Source of the DNA: CAZMRW01 sp964568805
Lineage (GTDB): Bacteria; Pseudomonadota; Gammaproteobacteria; Methylococcales; Methylomonadaceae
DNA: 20,016 nt
Reading direction: 5' to 3'
NCBI GenBank assembly: GCA_964568805.1
Contig: CAZMRW010000082.1
Coordinates: 1 to 20,016, forward strand
The notes beneath the pieces are model-generated. The model worked only from the letters and a program-made list of their open reading frames with translations. It was not told the DNA's origin and searched no databases. Below, piece after piece: positions 1 to 7,563 of the stretch. The first letter of the stretch is position 1. The number at the start of each line of letters is the position of its first letter. A program made the position numbers and the translations under genes.

Positions 1-54
1 GGACACTGCCCTTTCACGGCGGTAACAGGGGTTCGAACCCCCTTGGGGACGCCA
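1..54 (+). tRNA. tRNA-Glu (UUC), 3' portion
   Basis: The first 54 bases are the 3' part of a tRNA; its 5' end lies before the window. The anticodon stem is CTGCC (6-10) with GGCGG (18-22), containing one T-G wobble pair. The loop CTTTCAC (11-17) puts the anticodon TTC at 13-15, which reads glutamate codons. The T-arm contains GTTCGAA, and the acceptor strand GGGGAC at 45-50 is followed by discriminator G and an encoded CCA at 52-54. The sequence closely resembles bacterial tRNA-Glu as remembered. Encoded CCA is usual in Gammaproteobacteria. Confidence 0.95.
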
Positions 55-62
55 TCCGTTTT

Positions 63-92
63 AAAGGGCTATGATCCATCATAGCCCTTTTT
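63..92 (+). terminator. Intrinsic terminator of the tRNA-Glu transcript
   Basis: A perfect 13-bp inverted repeat (63-75 paired with 78-90, core AGGGCTATGAT / ATCATAGCCCT) runs into five T residues at 88-92. It starts 8 bases after the tRNA CCA end, the expected place for a Rho-independent terminator of a tRNA unit. Confidence 0.9.
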
Positions 93-224
93 ACACCGGT
101 ATCTCAAGTATACCTATCCCGACATATTAATCGGGTACCTATCAGTTTTTGATCCAATCATATCCAATCGACGTTGGCGATAATCTGCCTCGGTTTCTTC
201 TATATTTATCCATAAGCCAACGTT

Positions 225-398
225 TTATTCGCTATAAATCTGGTCGACCAGATTTTTAAACCAGCGCGGTCGGAAGATCATCACAAACAAAATCGTCACT
301 TCCAAAATTGGAAGAGGGATGACGTGTAATACGATCAAGATCAATAAAACGATGATGCATAGAACGAGTCTTGAAAATACGGATAATTTAGTCATCAT
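225..398 (-). CDS. Small one-helix membrane protein (57 aa), paralog of the gene at 752-937
   Basis: This 57-residue ORF starts ATG-ATG at 398 and stops with TAA at 225-227. It is a very hydrophobic peptide. After SVFSRL it has a membrane span (about residues 12-42) with the motif VIPLPIL, then a basic FRPRWFKN stretch and the end DQIYSE. It lines up along its whole length with the 61-residue protein at 752-937; both share FSRL, a P(L/I)PIL turn, FRPxWF(K/R)N and xxIY. That paralogy is the main evidence it is a real gene, since no clear Shine-Dalgarno site is visible. The family is not one I recognise. By the positive-inside rule the charged tail is probably cytoplasmic. A membrane-peptide or toxin-like role is possible but unsupported. 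Confidence 0.65.
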   Translation of the reverse strand: MMTKLSVFSRLVLCIIVLLILIVLHVIPLPILEVTILFVMIFRPRWFKNLVDQIYSE

Positions 399-538
399 AA
401 GAGTCTGATTGGGTTTATCCTGGAACTAACCGTCCGGAAACAAGCGTTTAAATTGTTGATTACAAATTATCGTGCAGCTACTATGAATGAATTTCCAGCA
501 ATACGCAAAGAAAAATGCTAAACGATTTTCATGCAGGC

Positions 539-630
539 TTATTCGAACCCTTCCGGATTGTTGATATTTTCTTCGCTGTAAATCTGATCGATGGCTTTTT
601 GAAACCAGCACGCCCGGTTAAGCACAACAT
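539..630 (-). pseudogene. Broken third copy of the small membrane protein gene
   Basis: On the minus strand the frame ending in TAA at 539-541 encodes RACWFQKAIDQIYSE followed by a charged tail ending PEGFE. This matches the C-terminal FRPRWFKNLVDQIYSE of the intact copy at 225-398. Upstream in this frame a TAA stop appears within about ten codons. The expected preceding residues lie in another frame, which suggests a frameshift near 620-625. No hydrophobic helix can be read, so the membrane-spanning half is lost. It is either a decayed tandem duplicate or the residue of recombination between copies. The exact upstream limit is uncertain. Confidence 0.6.
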
Positions 631-678
631 ATTAATCGTCCCATAAATAAGTTTCTGCACTTTCCCGATTCCAGCATT

Positions 679-706
679 GGAGTTAAAAAACATGTTTTTT
701 AACTCC
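679..706. repeat. 28-bp perfect palindrome
   Basis: Each half is GGAGTTAAAAAACA or its exact complement, with no spacer, so the palindrome is perfect over 28 bases. It lies about 45 bases beyond the stop codon of the minus-strand gene at 752-937 and before the broken copy at 539-630. A strong hairpin with U-rich arms could form on either strand. It may act as a terminator or processing site for the 752-937 gene, although no separate T-tract follows the stem on the minus strand. Confidence 0.6.
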
Positions 707-751
707 GCGGCATGCGATTACTTATAAAACGATTAATACAATCCCTGCGTT

Positions 752-937
752 TCATATATCGGTATTTCTTTTAATATCGTAAATTTCCAAGATGGCATTC
801 CTGAACCAGAGCGGACGGAAAACAATAATATATAATAAAATCAGGCCCAGGATCGGAATGGGTAACATGTCGAACAGCATGATGAGTAACAGAACGGCAA
901 TCCATTTCAATCTGCTAAAAATAGCGTTATGACTCAT
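752..937 (-). CDS. Small one-helix membrane protein (61 aa)
   Basis: The frame is open back to 1012, but the better start is the ATG at 937 (MSHNAIFSRL). It aligns with the start of the paralog at 225-398, while the upstream extension is hydrophilic and has no counterpart. The 61-residue product has one long hydrophobic span (about residues 12-40) containing MLPIPIL, then FRPLWFRN and a charged C-terminus. It is a predicted inner-membrane peptide with no function I can assign. A gene pair plus a decayed third copy points to local tandem duplication. The gene is followed by the palindrome at 679-706. It sits about 115 bases downstream of the symporter gene on the same strand, so co-transcription with it is possible. 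Confidence 0.6.
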   Translation of the reverse strand: MSHNAIFSRLKWIAVLLLIMLFDMLPIPILGLILLYIIVFRPLWFRNAILEIYDIKRNTDI

Positions 938-1051
938 GGCGAGTAAAAAGTATCGTTGATTGAATATGCTAAAATAGCATTGATTGTTTCCAGAGTTACA
1001 TATAAATTTCAAATACTCAGAATAATCTTCTTGTTGGACGGGTTAACAATG

Positions 1052-2353
1052 TTATCCCTTATGAAATTCCCATCGTTCCAGTAATATCGCAATCAGCATA
1101 TCGTTCATCACATTCACTCCGGAACGGCAACGGGCGATAATCCAGTCGATCGTGGTGATCAACGGAATTGCCGTCATGATCAGCGTATCCGATAAACCTG
1201 CGGTGCTTAATACCAGCGGCAGTGCAATCAAGCCGGCCTCCGGGACGCCTGAAATTCCCACGCCGACCATGACCGATGAGGCGACAATCACCAGTTGCTG
1301 GGATAAATCCAGATCAACACCGGCCGCTTGCGTTAAAAACAGCGCAGCCATGGCTTCGTATAACATAATGCCATCATTATTTAAATTGGTGCCTATACAC
1401 ACCGATAATCGGGCGGAACGGATTGAAATTCCCATTTTATCGGTCAGGCAGTGCAATGTGACCGGCATCGTCGCTAAACTGCTGTTCGAAGATAAACCCA
1501 TTAAAATAGCATCTGCGCCGAGCTTGAAATACTGTCCGACCGGCATCTTTCCGCCCCATTTCGCCATACAGGGATAATAAACAAGAGCATGAATCAATAA
1601 TCCGCTCAACATAGTCATTAAAAAAACCGCAACCAGTTCAAACACGGCCAATCCGGATTTGCCGACTACCTGAGCCACGACTCCAAACACCGCGAACGGG
1701 ATCGCCCTAACGATCCATAACAGCATCTGTATGAGCAATTGATAGCAAGTACTGATCAGTTTCTCCAGTACCGCCAGCCCTGATTGATCATTGGGCAAGG
1801 CTTGGTATTTGAATTGCCGCAATGCGGCGCCGGCCAGCAATGCCAATAATATAATCGAGATAACGTTATTTTTGACAAAGGGTTCTACCAGACTTTCAGG
1901 AATATAAGCCGATACATTTTTTAACGGGTCCAAGGTCAAGCTTTCCAGTTTAGTGGCGGGTTTGAGTTTGTCGGCATCGGGTTGTAGTTGCAACATCATT
2001 TCTTGAAGACGGCCTTGCCATATTTGACCGGGTTTCAGATCGTTCATCAAGGTGAGTCCGATCACCATGGCGATAATCAAGTTCATGCTGCATAATGCCA
2101 ATAAGCGTCGGCCATGCTTGAAGCTGATATCGGTATTAATCATGGCGTCCAGAATGGCAAAAAATATGAGCGGGGCCGCTAGAGCTTTTAACAAACGGAT
2201 TACCAATTGCCCCAATTGACCTAACGTGGCATTGCTCATCAGGTTGAAAAAGTAATGATCGGTGCCCAAGACGATGCCTAGTGTAGAACCCAGCAAAACG
2301 GCAAGGACGACCTGAAGATATAAAGGAAATGACGTGATGCCGAATTTTGCCAT
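1052..2353 (-). CDS. Dicarboxylate/amino acid:cation symporter (DAACS family)
   Basis: A 433-residue inner-membrane secondary transporter of the GltP/DctA family, with normal length and hairpin architecture. The re-entrant serine loop is SSNSSLATMP (residues 288-297), TM7 carries NNDGI (325-329), the second hairpin has GVPEAGL (369-375), and TM8 has D403, R410, N414 and D418. Compared with the archaeal aspartate transporter GltPh, the NMDGT motif is changed to NNDGI. The residue at the position that binds the substrate amino group (D394) is Ala407. A non-amino-acid substrate such as a C4-dicarboxylate is therefore more likely than glutamate or aspartate, and cation coupling may differ; both points are inference. 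No good ribosome site precedes the ATG, but the family-typical N-terminus supports it. The gene is divergent from the SulP/hyf operon. Confidence 0.9.
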   Translation of the reverse strand: MAKFGITSFPLYLQVVLAVLLGSTLGIVLGTDHYFFNLMSNATLGQLGQLVIRLLKALAAPLIFFAILDAMINTDISFKHGRRLLALCSMNLIIAMVIGLTLMNDLKPGQIWQGRLQEMMLQLQPDADKLKPATKLESLTLDPLKNVSAYIPESLVEPFVKNNVISIILLALLAGAALRQFKYQALPNDQSGLAVLEKLISTCYQLLIQMLLWIVRAIPFAVFGVVAQVVGKSGLAVFELVAVFLMTMLSGLLIHALVYYPCMAKWGGKMPVGQYFKLGADAILMGLSSNSSLATMPVTLHCLTDKMGISIRSARLSVCIGTNLNNDGIMLYEAMAALFLTQAAGVDLDLSQQLVIVASSVMVGVGISGVPEAGLIALPLVLSTAGLSDTLIMTAIPLITTIDWIIARCRSGVNVMNDMLIAILLERWEFHKG

Positions 2354-2459
2354 GTTTAATAAAATAAAAAATTTAAAGGAGCGGGAAATTTAGCCTGTTA
2401 TCGAAATTCGCAGATTTTATAAATATATGTTGAGTTTTTAAAATAACGACACGAATAAC

Positions 2460-2500
2460 GATTGGTTATGAGGTGTAAATCAACCGAAGCGGATTGGTTG
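2460..2500 (+). promoter_or_regulatory. Candidate upstream activator boxes for the SulP/hyf promoter
   Basis: GATTGGTT occurs at 2460-2467 and again at 2492-2499, exactly 32 bases apart (about three helical turns). An inverted partner AATCAACC sits between them at 2478-2485, giving CAACC-N10-GGTTG at 2481-2500. The array lies about 120-160 bases upstream of the start predicted for the sigma-54 promoter at 2591-2608, the usual distance for enhancer sites of sigma-54 activators. It could equally control the divergent symporter gene. No protein can be assigned from sequence alone. Confidence 0.3.
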
Positions 2501-2590
2501 TTTTGCACAGACCGGACGCCGTTTTGATCATATTATCTGAAACCAATAAAAATAACTAAATTGAAACAAAAGGTTAAAAAAGTTAAGGAG

Positions 2591-2608
2591 TTGGCATACT
2601 AATCGCTT
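2591..2608 (+). promoter_or_regulatory. Sigma-54 (-24/-12) promoter of the SulP/hyf operon
   Basis: TTGGCATACTAATCGCTT has the invariant GG (2593-2594), exactly ten bases, then GC (2605-2606), in the context TTGGCA...GCTT of the sigma-54 consensus. Transcription would begin near 2618, leaving a leader of about 26 bases with the ribosome site AGAGGA before the ATG at 2644. E. coli hyf and hyc operons are also sigma-54 dependent, and two sigma-54 activators are encoded downstream in this window. Confidence 0.6.
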
Positions 2609-2643
2609 AAATAAAAAAATATTGAAAAAAACAGAGGAAATGT

Positions 2644-4329
2644 ATGAGCGACATTAACCAGTCATTATTACCAAAAACCGGTTGGGGCGGACTAAAAGAA
2701 AATTGGCGTGTTGATCTGTTGTCAGGATTTTTAGTATTCCTTATTGCCATGCCGCTGTGTCTTGGTATTGCGATGGCATCAGGATTTCCGCCATCAGCGG
2801 GTCTGATCACCGCGGTTATCGGAGGGCTTGTAGTATCAAGGATATCAGGTTCGTTTGTGACGGTTAATGGCCCTGCAGCAGGATTAATCGTGGTGGTTCT
2901 GGGAGCCGTACAAACACTTGGCGAAGGTGATGCGATGGCCGGCTATCGCTATACTCTGGCTGCGATTGTATGCGCCAGCGTTCTGCAAATTTTGATGGGC
3001 ATCTTTAAGGCCGGCCGACTCAGTTCTTTTTTCCCTGCATCGGTAGTTCATGGTATGCTGGCTGCGATTGGGATTATCATTATGGCAAAGCAGATCCATG
3101 TCATGCTCGGCGTTACGCCCGAAAGAGGCAGTCTGTTCTCTTCAATTGCGCAAATTCCGAACAGCATCATGAATCTTAATCCGGATATTGCGTTGATCGG
3201 CGCGACAGGCTTGGCGATCCTGATTATCTGGTCGGTGGTAAAGAATCCGAAACTAAAGATGATTCCCGCTCCCATCATCGTCGTATTGATAGGAATGGGA
3301 CTCGCCCGTTATTTCGATCTGGAACATGAGCACATGTATTTATTTTTGCCGGATGCGCATTTTCTACCGCATCATGAAGCCACAGTCGGACCGAAATTTC
3401 TGGTGGCGATCTCGGACAATTTCTTAACCAGTTTTTATTTTCCTGATTTTTCGAAAACCTTCACACTAGAGTTTCTGGAAGCGGTAGTCAGCATTTGTTT
3501 AGTGGGTAGTCTTGAAAGTTTGCTAAGTGCGGTAGCCGTGGACAAACTGGATGCTTATAAACGGCATTCCGATCTGAATCGCGATTTGACGGCAGTCGGA
3601 ACGGGCAATCTGATTTGCGGATTCATCGGCGGGTTGCCGATGATAGCGGAGATCGTCCGTAGTTCGGCCAACGTCAACAATGGCGCAAAAACTTCCTGGG
3701 CCAACTTTTTTCATGGCGTCTTTTTACTGTTGTTTGTTGTCCTGTTTCCGCGCCTGATTCACAGCATTCCACTGTCGTCATTGGCCGCTTTGCTGGTATT
3801 TACCGGTTTCCGGCTGGCTTCGCCGGCAGAATTCGCCAAAGTGATGGGTGTTGGCAAAGAACAGTTGTTCATGTTCGTCGCCACTATCATCGGCGTCCTG
3901 GCGACAGACCTGCTGATCGGCGTTGCCATCGGGATCCTGGTCAAGTTCGCCATTCACATGCTGCGCGGCGTCAGGCTCAATAATCTGTTCAAGATCCACT
4001 TCGTCATTGAAAAACTCAATGGCGATTCGGTTGTCGTGGAAATTGTCGGTGCTGCAATTTTCTCAAACTTTCTAAGCTTAAAGGATGCTCTTGCCAAACT
4101 TGAAGACGGCAAGAAGGTGATATTTCAATTAAGTAACGCCTTTATGATGGATCATACCGTGATGGAGTTTTTGCATCATTTTCAGCACGACTATGAATCT
4201 CAAGGGGGCACCTGTCAGTTTTTAGGTATGGAATATCACGACACCTATTCAAGGCATCCATTGGCGGTCCGTAAGATGAAAAGAAATCATATGAGCCGCA
4301 GAAAAAGTGATCATCACGGCTTAATTTAA
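2644..4329 (+). CDS. SulP-family inorganic anion transporter
   Basis: A 561-residue inner-membrane protein of the SLC26/SulP family, which moves sulfate, bicarbonate or other anions. A short cytoplasmic N-terminus precedes 10 or more hydrophobic segments. TVNGPAAG (73-80) is the half-helix motif in the substrate site, and GSLESLLSAVAVDKLDAYKR (288-307) matches the conserved SulP core. After about residue 445 a soluble C-terminal region resembles a STAS domain (VVVEIVGAAIFSNF, then VIFQLSNAFMMDHTVMEFL). A His-rich loop lies near 227-244. The start is supported by AGAGGA just upstream. It is the first gene after the sigma-54 promoter and lies 44 bases before the hyfB-like gene, so the transporter and the proton-pumping complex are probably co-expressed. 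Bicarbonate is my preferred substrate from context; sulfate cannot be excluded. Confidence 0.88.
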   Translation: MSDINQSLLPKTGWGGLKENWRVDLLSGFLVFLIAMPLCLGIAMASGFPPSAGLITAVIGGLVVSRISGSFVTVNGPAAGLIVVVLGAVQTLGEGDAMAGYRYTLAAIVCASVLQILMGIFKAGRLSSFFPASVVHGMLAAIGIIIMAKQIHVMLGVTPERGSLFSSIAQIPNSIMNLNPDIALIGATGLAILIIWSVVKNPKLKMIPAPIIVVLIGMGLARYFDLEHEHMYLFLPDAHFLPHHEATVGPKFLVAISDNFLTSFYFPDFSKTFTLEFLEAVVSICLVGSLESLLSAVAVDKLDAYKRHSDLNRDLTAVGTGNLICGFIGGLPMIAEIVRSSANVNNGAKTSWANFFHGVFLLLFVVLFPRLIHSIPLSSLAALLVFTGFRLASPAEFAKVMGVGKEQLFMFVATIIGVLATDLLIGVAIGILVKFAIHMLRGVRLNNLFKIHFVIEKLNGDSVVVEIVGAAIFSNFLSLKDALAKLEDGKKVIFQLSNAFMMDHTVMEFLHHFQHDYESQGGTCQFLGMEYHDTYSRHPLAVRKMKRNHMSRRKSDHHGLI

Positions 4330-4373
4330 GTGTCATCAAACACATTTAAAATCTGTTTTACAGGGAATTCATC

Positions 4374-6500
4374 ATGATACTTGTCTTAGCCTATCTTGCA
4401 GTTCTGCTCAGCTTTATGTCCGGTTTACTGGCGTTGTCGATAAATCAAAGGGGCTGCTTATTAATGCTCTTTCAATATTGTTTTAAAAGATGCCCAAATA
4501 TATCTGAAAGTTACCGGTTATGGGTTTCTAACAGTCTTGAAGAGCAGCGTTTTCCGGTACTCATTAAGCTTTCCGTGTTTGCTGCATTAGGGGCTTCCGG
4601 TGTTTTTTCTATTTTGGCCGGACTAAGTGTCATGATCAGTCATCAGGTGATCATTGATCAAATAAACTTAGGCTTGCCCTGGTTACCCTGGCATGTTCAT
4701 TTTGACAGTTTGTCAGGTTTTTTCTTCGTAATTATCGGTATAGCAGTGAGTGCCGTCAGTCTCTACGGCCCAGGCTATGTTGGATCCTATAACGAGAGTC
4801 AGCATCCATTTGCCGTGTTAGGTCTGTTTACCGGCCTATTTATAGCCGGCATGTTGCTGGTGTTATTGGCCGATGATGCTTTCTTTTTCATGATTGCCTG
4901 GGAATTGATGTCGGTCGCCAGTTATTTTTTGGTGGCGTTCCAACATGAAAATCCAGCCAATCGCCGAGCAGCCTTTCTTTATCTACTGATGGCTGAGGTA
5001 GGAGCATTAGCCATCATTTTAGGCTTTGGCGTGCTGGCCAGTTTTGCTGATGGCTTTACTTTTGAAGCATTGCGCAATGCTCATTTATCAGAATCCTGGG
5101 CCAGTATTGCGTTTGTTCTGGCGCTGGTGGGTTTTGGAATGAAAGCCGGATTGGCGCCGATTCACGTCTGGTTGCCTGAAGCGCATCCAGTCGCGCCATC
5201 GCATATTTCCGCATTAATGAGCGGCGTTATGCTCAAAGTCGCACTTTATGGCTTGATTCGTTTTTGTTTTGATTTGATCGGTGATATCCATTGGCAATGG
5301 GGGGTTGTATTGGTGGTGCTTGGGACTCTTTCGGCCTTGGGCGGTATTTTATACGCCATGATGCAATCCAATTTAAAACGCTTGCTGGCTTATAGTTCCG
5401 TCGAAAATATCGGCATCATTTTCATGGTGCTGGGTATATCGATGATTTTTATCGCAACCGGCCACTCTCAATTGGCTGCATTGGGTTTTATCGCGGCCTT
5501 ATTTCATGCTTTCAATCATGCCTTGTTCAAAAATCTGCTTTTTTTAGGCGCCGGAATTCTTCAACATCAAACTCATGAGCTGAATATTGATTTGATGGGT
5601 GGGCTAATCAAACAGATGCCCAAATCCAGTGCGTTGTTTCTAATCGGTTGCATGAGTATCTCCTCACTACCCTTGTTTAACGGTTTCGTTTCCGAATGGC
5701 TGGCTTTTCAGACGGCGTTACAGGTTGATGTACTTGACAATGGCGTGTTGCGCAGCCTGATTCCGGTCGCCGCAGCGGCTCTGGCGTTAACCGCCGCATT
5801 GGCGGCGGCCTGTTTTGTCAATGTGTTCGGGATGATCTTTCTGGGCCAGGCCCGGTCCCGACACAGTGAAAAAGCTCAAGATATTGAAGATAAAGGCATG
5901 TTGGCCGGTCCTGCAATACTGGCCGGTTTATGCTTCCTGTTCGGAATATTCCCTGGCTTAATCATTGGCTTACTCAATGATACTGCCGATCAGGTGATAG
6001 GATATACCTTACCGGACAGTTCTGTTACCGGGTGGCTCTGGCTGGCTCCGGTTTCTGCCGGTAATGCCTCCTATTCCGCGCCTTTTGTGTTGGTGGGCTC
6101 CCTGATTGCCGCCATTGTTTGTTTCCGCTACCCCAGACGGAATCCGGCAACCGTGATGCGCCATGCTGAAACATGGGATTGCGGTTTTGGCGGTGTCACG
6201 TCGCGCATGCAATACAGCAGTACGGCTTTTACGATGCCTTTTCGGCGCATATTCGCGAAAACCTGGATTGTCGACGAGCGCATTGAAAAAGACTTTAAGG
6301 GCGCGATGAATCAGGATGTTGCTGAGGTTCGTTATCAACTGCATATTCAGGATCACAGTTGGCCCAAGATCTATCAACCGATTGAACGAAATGTAAACAA
6401 GATGGCAAAACAGGTGGGGCGCATTCAAACGGGAAATATCAGAACGTATCTGGGTTATTCGTTTGTGACGTTAATTATCATGTTATGGGTGATCAGCTGA
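4374..6500 (+). CDS. hyfB: Hydrogenase-4 subunit B-like ion-pumping membrane subunit (HyfB/NuoL type)
   Basis: A 708-residue polytopic antiporter-like subunit of the complex I / group 4 hydrogenase superfamily. Key charged residues of the proton channel are kept: Glu177 in AWELMS, Lys257 in KAGLAPIHVWLPEAHPVAPS (257-276), Lys288 in MLKVALY, and Lys386 in HALFKNLLF. YSSVENIGI (340-348) is also typical of the HyfB/HycC branch. It would translocate protons or sodium ions across the inner membrane, driven by the peripheral redox subunits. The start ATG follows CAGGGA. The product is slightly longer than E. coli HyfB (about 670 residues). Its stop overlaps the next gene in a TGATG junction. Confidence 0.9.
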   Translation: MILVLAYLAVLLSFMSGLLALSINQRGCLLMLFQYCFKRCPNISESYRLWVSNSLEEQRFPVLIKLSVFAALGASGVFSILAGLSVMISHQVIIDQINLGLPWLPWHVHFDSLSGFFFVIIGIAVSAVSLYGPGYVGSYNESQHPFAVLGLFTGLFIAGMLLVLLADDAFFFMIAWELMSVASYFLVAFQHENPANRRAAFLYLLMAEVGALAIILGFGVLASFADGFTFEALRNAHLSESWASIAFVLALVGFGMKAGLAPIHVWLPEAHPVAPSHISALMSGVMLKVALYGLIRFCFDLIGDIHWQWGVVLVVLGTLSALGGILYAMMQSNLKRLLAYSSVENIGIIFMVLGISMIFIATGHSQLAALGFIAALFHAFNHALFKNLLFLGAGILQHQTHELNIDLMGGLIKQMPKSSALFLIGCMSISSLPLFNGFVSEWLAFQTALQVDVLDNGVLRSLIPVAAAALALTAALAAACFVNVFGMIFLGQARSRHSEKAQDIEDKGMLAGPAILAGLCFLFGIFPGLIIGLLNDTADQVIGYTLPDSSVTGWLWLAPVSAGNASYSAPFVLVGSLIAAIVCFRYPRRNPATVMRHAETWDCGFGGVTSRMQYSSTAFTMPFRRIFAKTWIVDERIEKDFKGAMNQDVAEVRYQLHIQDHSWPKIYQPIERNVNKMAKQVGRIQTGNIRTYLGYSFVTLIIMLWVIS

Positions 6501-7444
6501 TGAACTGGTTATTGGCCGTTATTCAAACCGCATTGATGGTCGCTCTGGCCCCACTGTTGGCAGGCTGGATCAAATGGTGCAAATGCCATCTGCAAAACCG
6601 CAAAGCGCCGTCTCTTATACAGCCCTACCGGGATTTGCTCAAATTAACCAACAAGCAACCGGTGGTTTCCCATCAAGCCTCGTGGTTATTTGTCATTGCG
6701 CCGTATGTCATTTTTTCAACAACGGTGCTGGCGGCAAGCGTAGTGCCATTGATTGCCGTCGATTTGCCCACGTCTGCCAGCGCCGACGTGATTGTGATGG
6801 TCGGTTTTTTCGCCTTTGCCCGTTTTTTTCTGGCTTTAGCCGGATTGGATATCGGCACCGCCTTCGGCGGCATGGGCTCTTCAAGGGAAATGACCATATC
6901 TTCGCTGGCGGAACCTGCGATGCTGATGGCAATTTTTACGCTGACGATGACGGCCTCCACGACCAATCTGTCATTTGCAATCGGTCATGTCCTCAATGAA
7001 GGTCTGGTGTTACGTCCGTCATTCGTATTCGCCCTGTTTGCTCTGATTCTGGTCGCGATAGCCGAAACCGGCCGCATTCCGGTTGATAATCCGGCAACGC
7101 ATTTGGAATTGACGATGATTCATGAAGCGATGATTCTGGAATATAGCGGCCGGCATCTGGCACTGATTGAATGGGCAAGCCAGCTGAAACTGATCCTTTA
7201 CGGCGTTTTGATCGCCAATATCTTTTTTCCCTGGGGCATAGCTGAGGCTGTCAGTATTCAATCCTTGAGCTTCGCTTTTATGGCGATTATTGGAAAGCTG
7301 GCTGTATTGGCTTTATTTCTGGCCATTTCGGAAACGATGGTGGCCAAAATGCGCTTGTTCCGGGTTCAGGAATACCTTGGTTTTGCCTATTTATTAGGCT
7401 TGCTGGGGATGTTAAGCCATATTATTTTGGAGGCATCACGGTGA
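6500..7444 (+). CDS. hyfC: Hydrogenase-4 subunit C-like membrane anchor (HyfC/HycD/NuoH type)
   Basis: A membrane subunit that links the peripheral redox arm to the ion-pumping modules. It has the family motif SLIQPYRDLLKL near the N-terminus, then EPAMLMAIFTLTM, and the acidic loop GRIPVDNPATHLELTMIHEA typical of NuoH/HycD proteins. Another in-frame ATG lies at 6485. I prefer 6500 because it overlaps the hyfB stop as TGATG and gives the usual short hydrophobic N-terminus (MNWLLAVIQT). The product is then 314 residues, close to E. coli HyfC. It is probably translated by coupling to hyfB. An accessory small ORF starts at its stop codon. Confidence 0.9.
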   Translation: MNWLLAVIQTALMVALAPLLAGWIKWCKCHLQNRKAPSLIQPYRDLLKLTNKQPVVSHQASWLFVIAPYVIFSTTVLAASVVPLIAVDLPTSASADVIVMVGFFAFARFFLALAGLDIGTAFGGMGSSREMTISSLAEPAMLMAIFTLTMTASTTNLSFAIGHVLNEGLVLRPSFVFALFALILVAIAETGRIPVDNPATHLELTMIHEAMILEYSGRHLALIEWASQLKLILYGVLIANIFFPWGIAEAVSIQSLSFAFMAIIGKLAVLALFLAISETMVAKMRLFRVQEYLGFAYLLGLLGMLSHIILEASR

Positions 7445-7563
7445 TGAATTTGATAAAGGATCAAGATAATAGCAACCAATACTATTCCAGTTCTGGGGAG
7501 GAGATCATTTCTATGTCATTCTTGACCGGCCTGGAGAACTGTTTTAAAAGGGGAATCGCATGA
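7441..7563 (+). CDS. Small overlapping ORF between the hyfC- and hyfE-like genes
   Basis: A 40-codon frame begins GTG-ATG at 7441/7444, overlapping the hyfC stop (TGATG). It ends with TGA at 7561-7563, overlapping the hyfE start (ATGA). GGAGG at 7429-7433 lies 7 bases before the GTG. A second, stronger site GGGGAGGA (7495-7502) precedes an in-frame ATG at 7513, so a 16-residue form (MSFLTGLENCFKRGIA) may also be made. The peptide is polar at the start, with a Ser/Tyr-rich stretch (NQYYSSSGEE) and one Cys, and it has no membrane helix. No family is recognised. It occupies the place of hyfD in E. coli hyf but does not resemble it. It could be a small accessory subunit or a leader peptide that couples hyfE translation. 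The coupled overlaps at both ends are the main evidence. Confidence 0.45.
   Translation: MMNLIKDQDNSNQYYSSSGEEIISMSFLTGLENCFKRGIA

Noticed and set aside
1152..1577. A 141-codon plus-strand ORF.
   Set aside because: It lies opposite the well-supported symporter gene, and its sequence is the antisense of conserved transporter motifs.
6009..6428. A 139-codon minus-strand ORF.
   Set aside because: It is antisense to the C-terminal part of the hyfB-like gene, with no recognisable domain.
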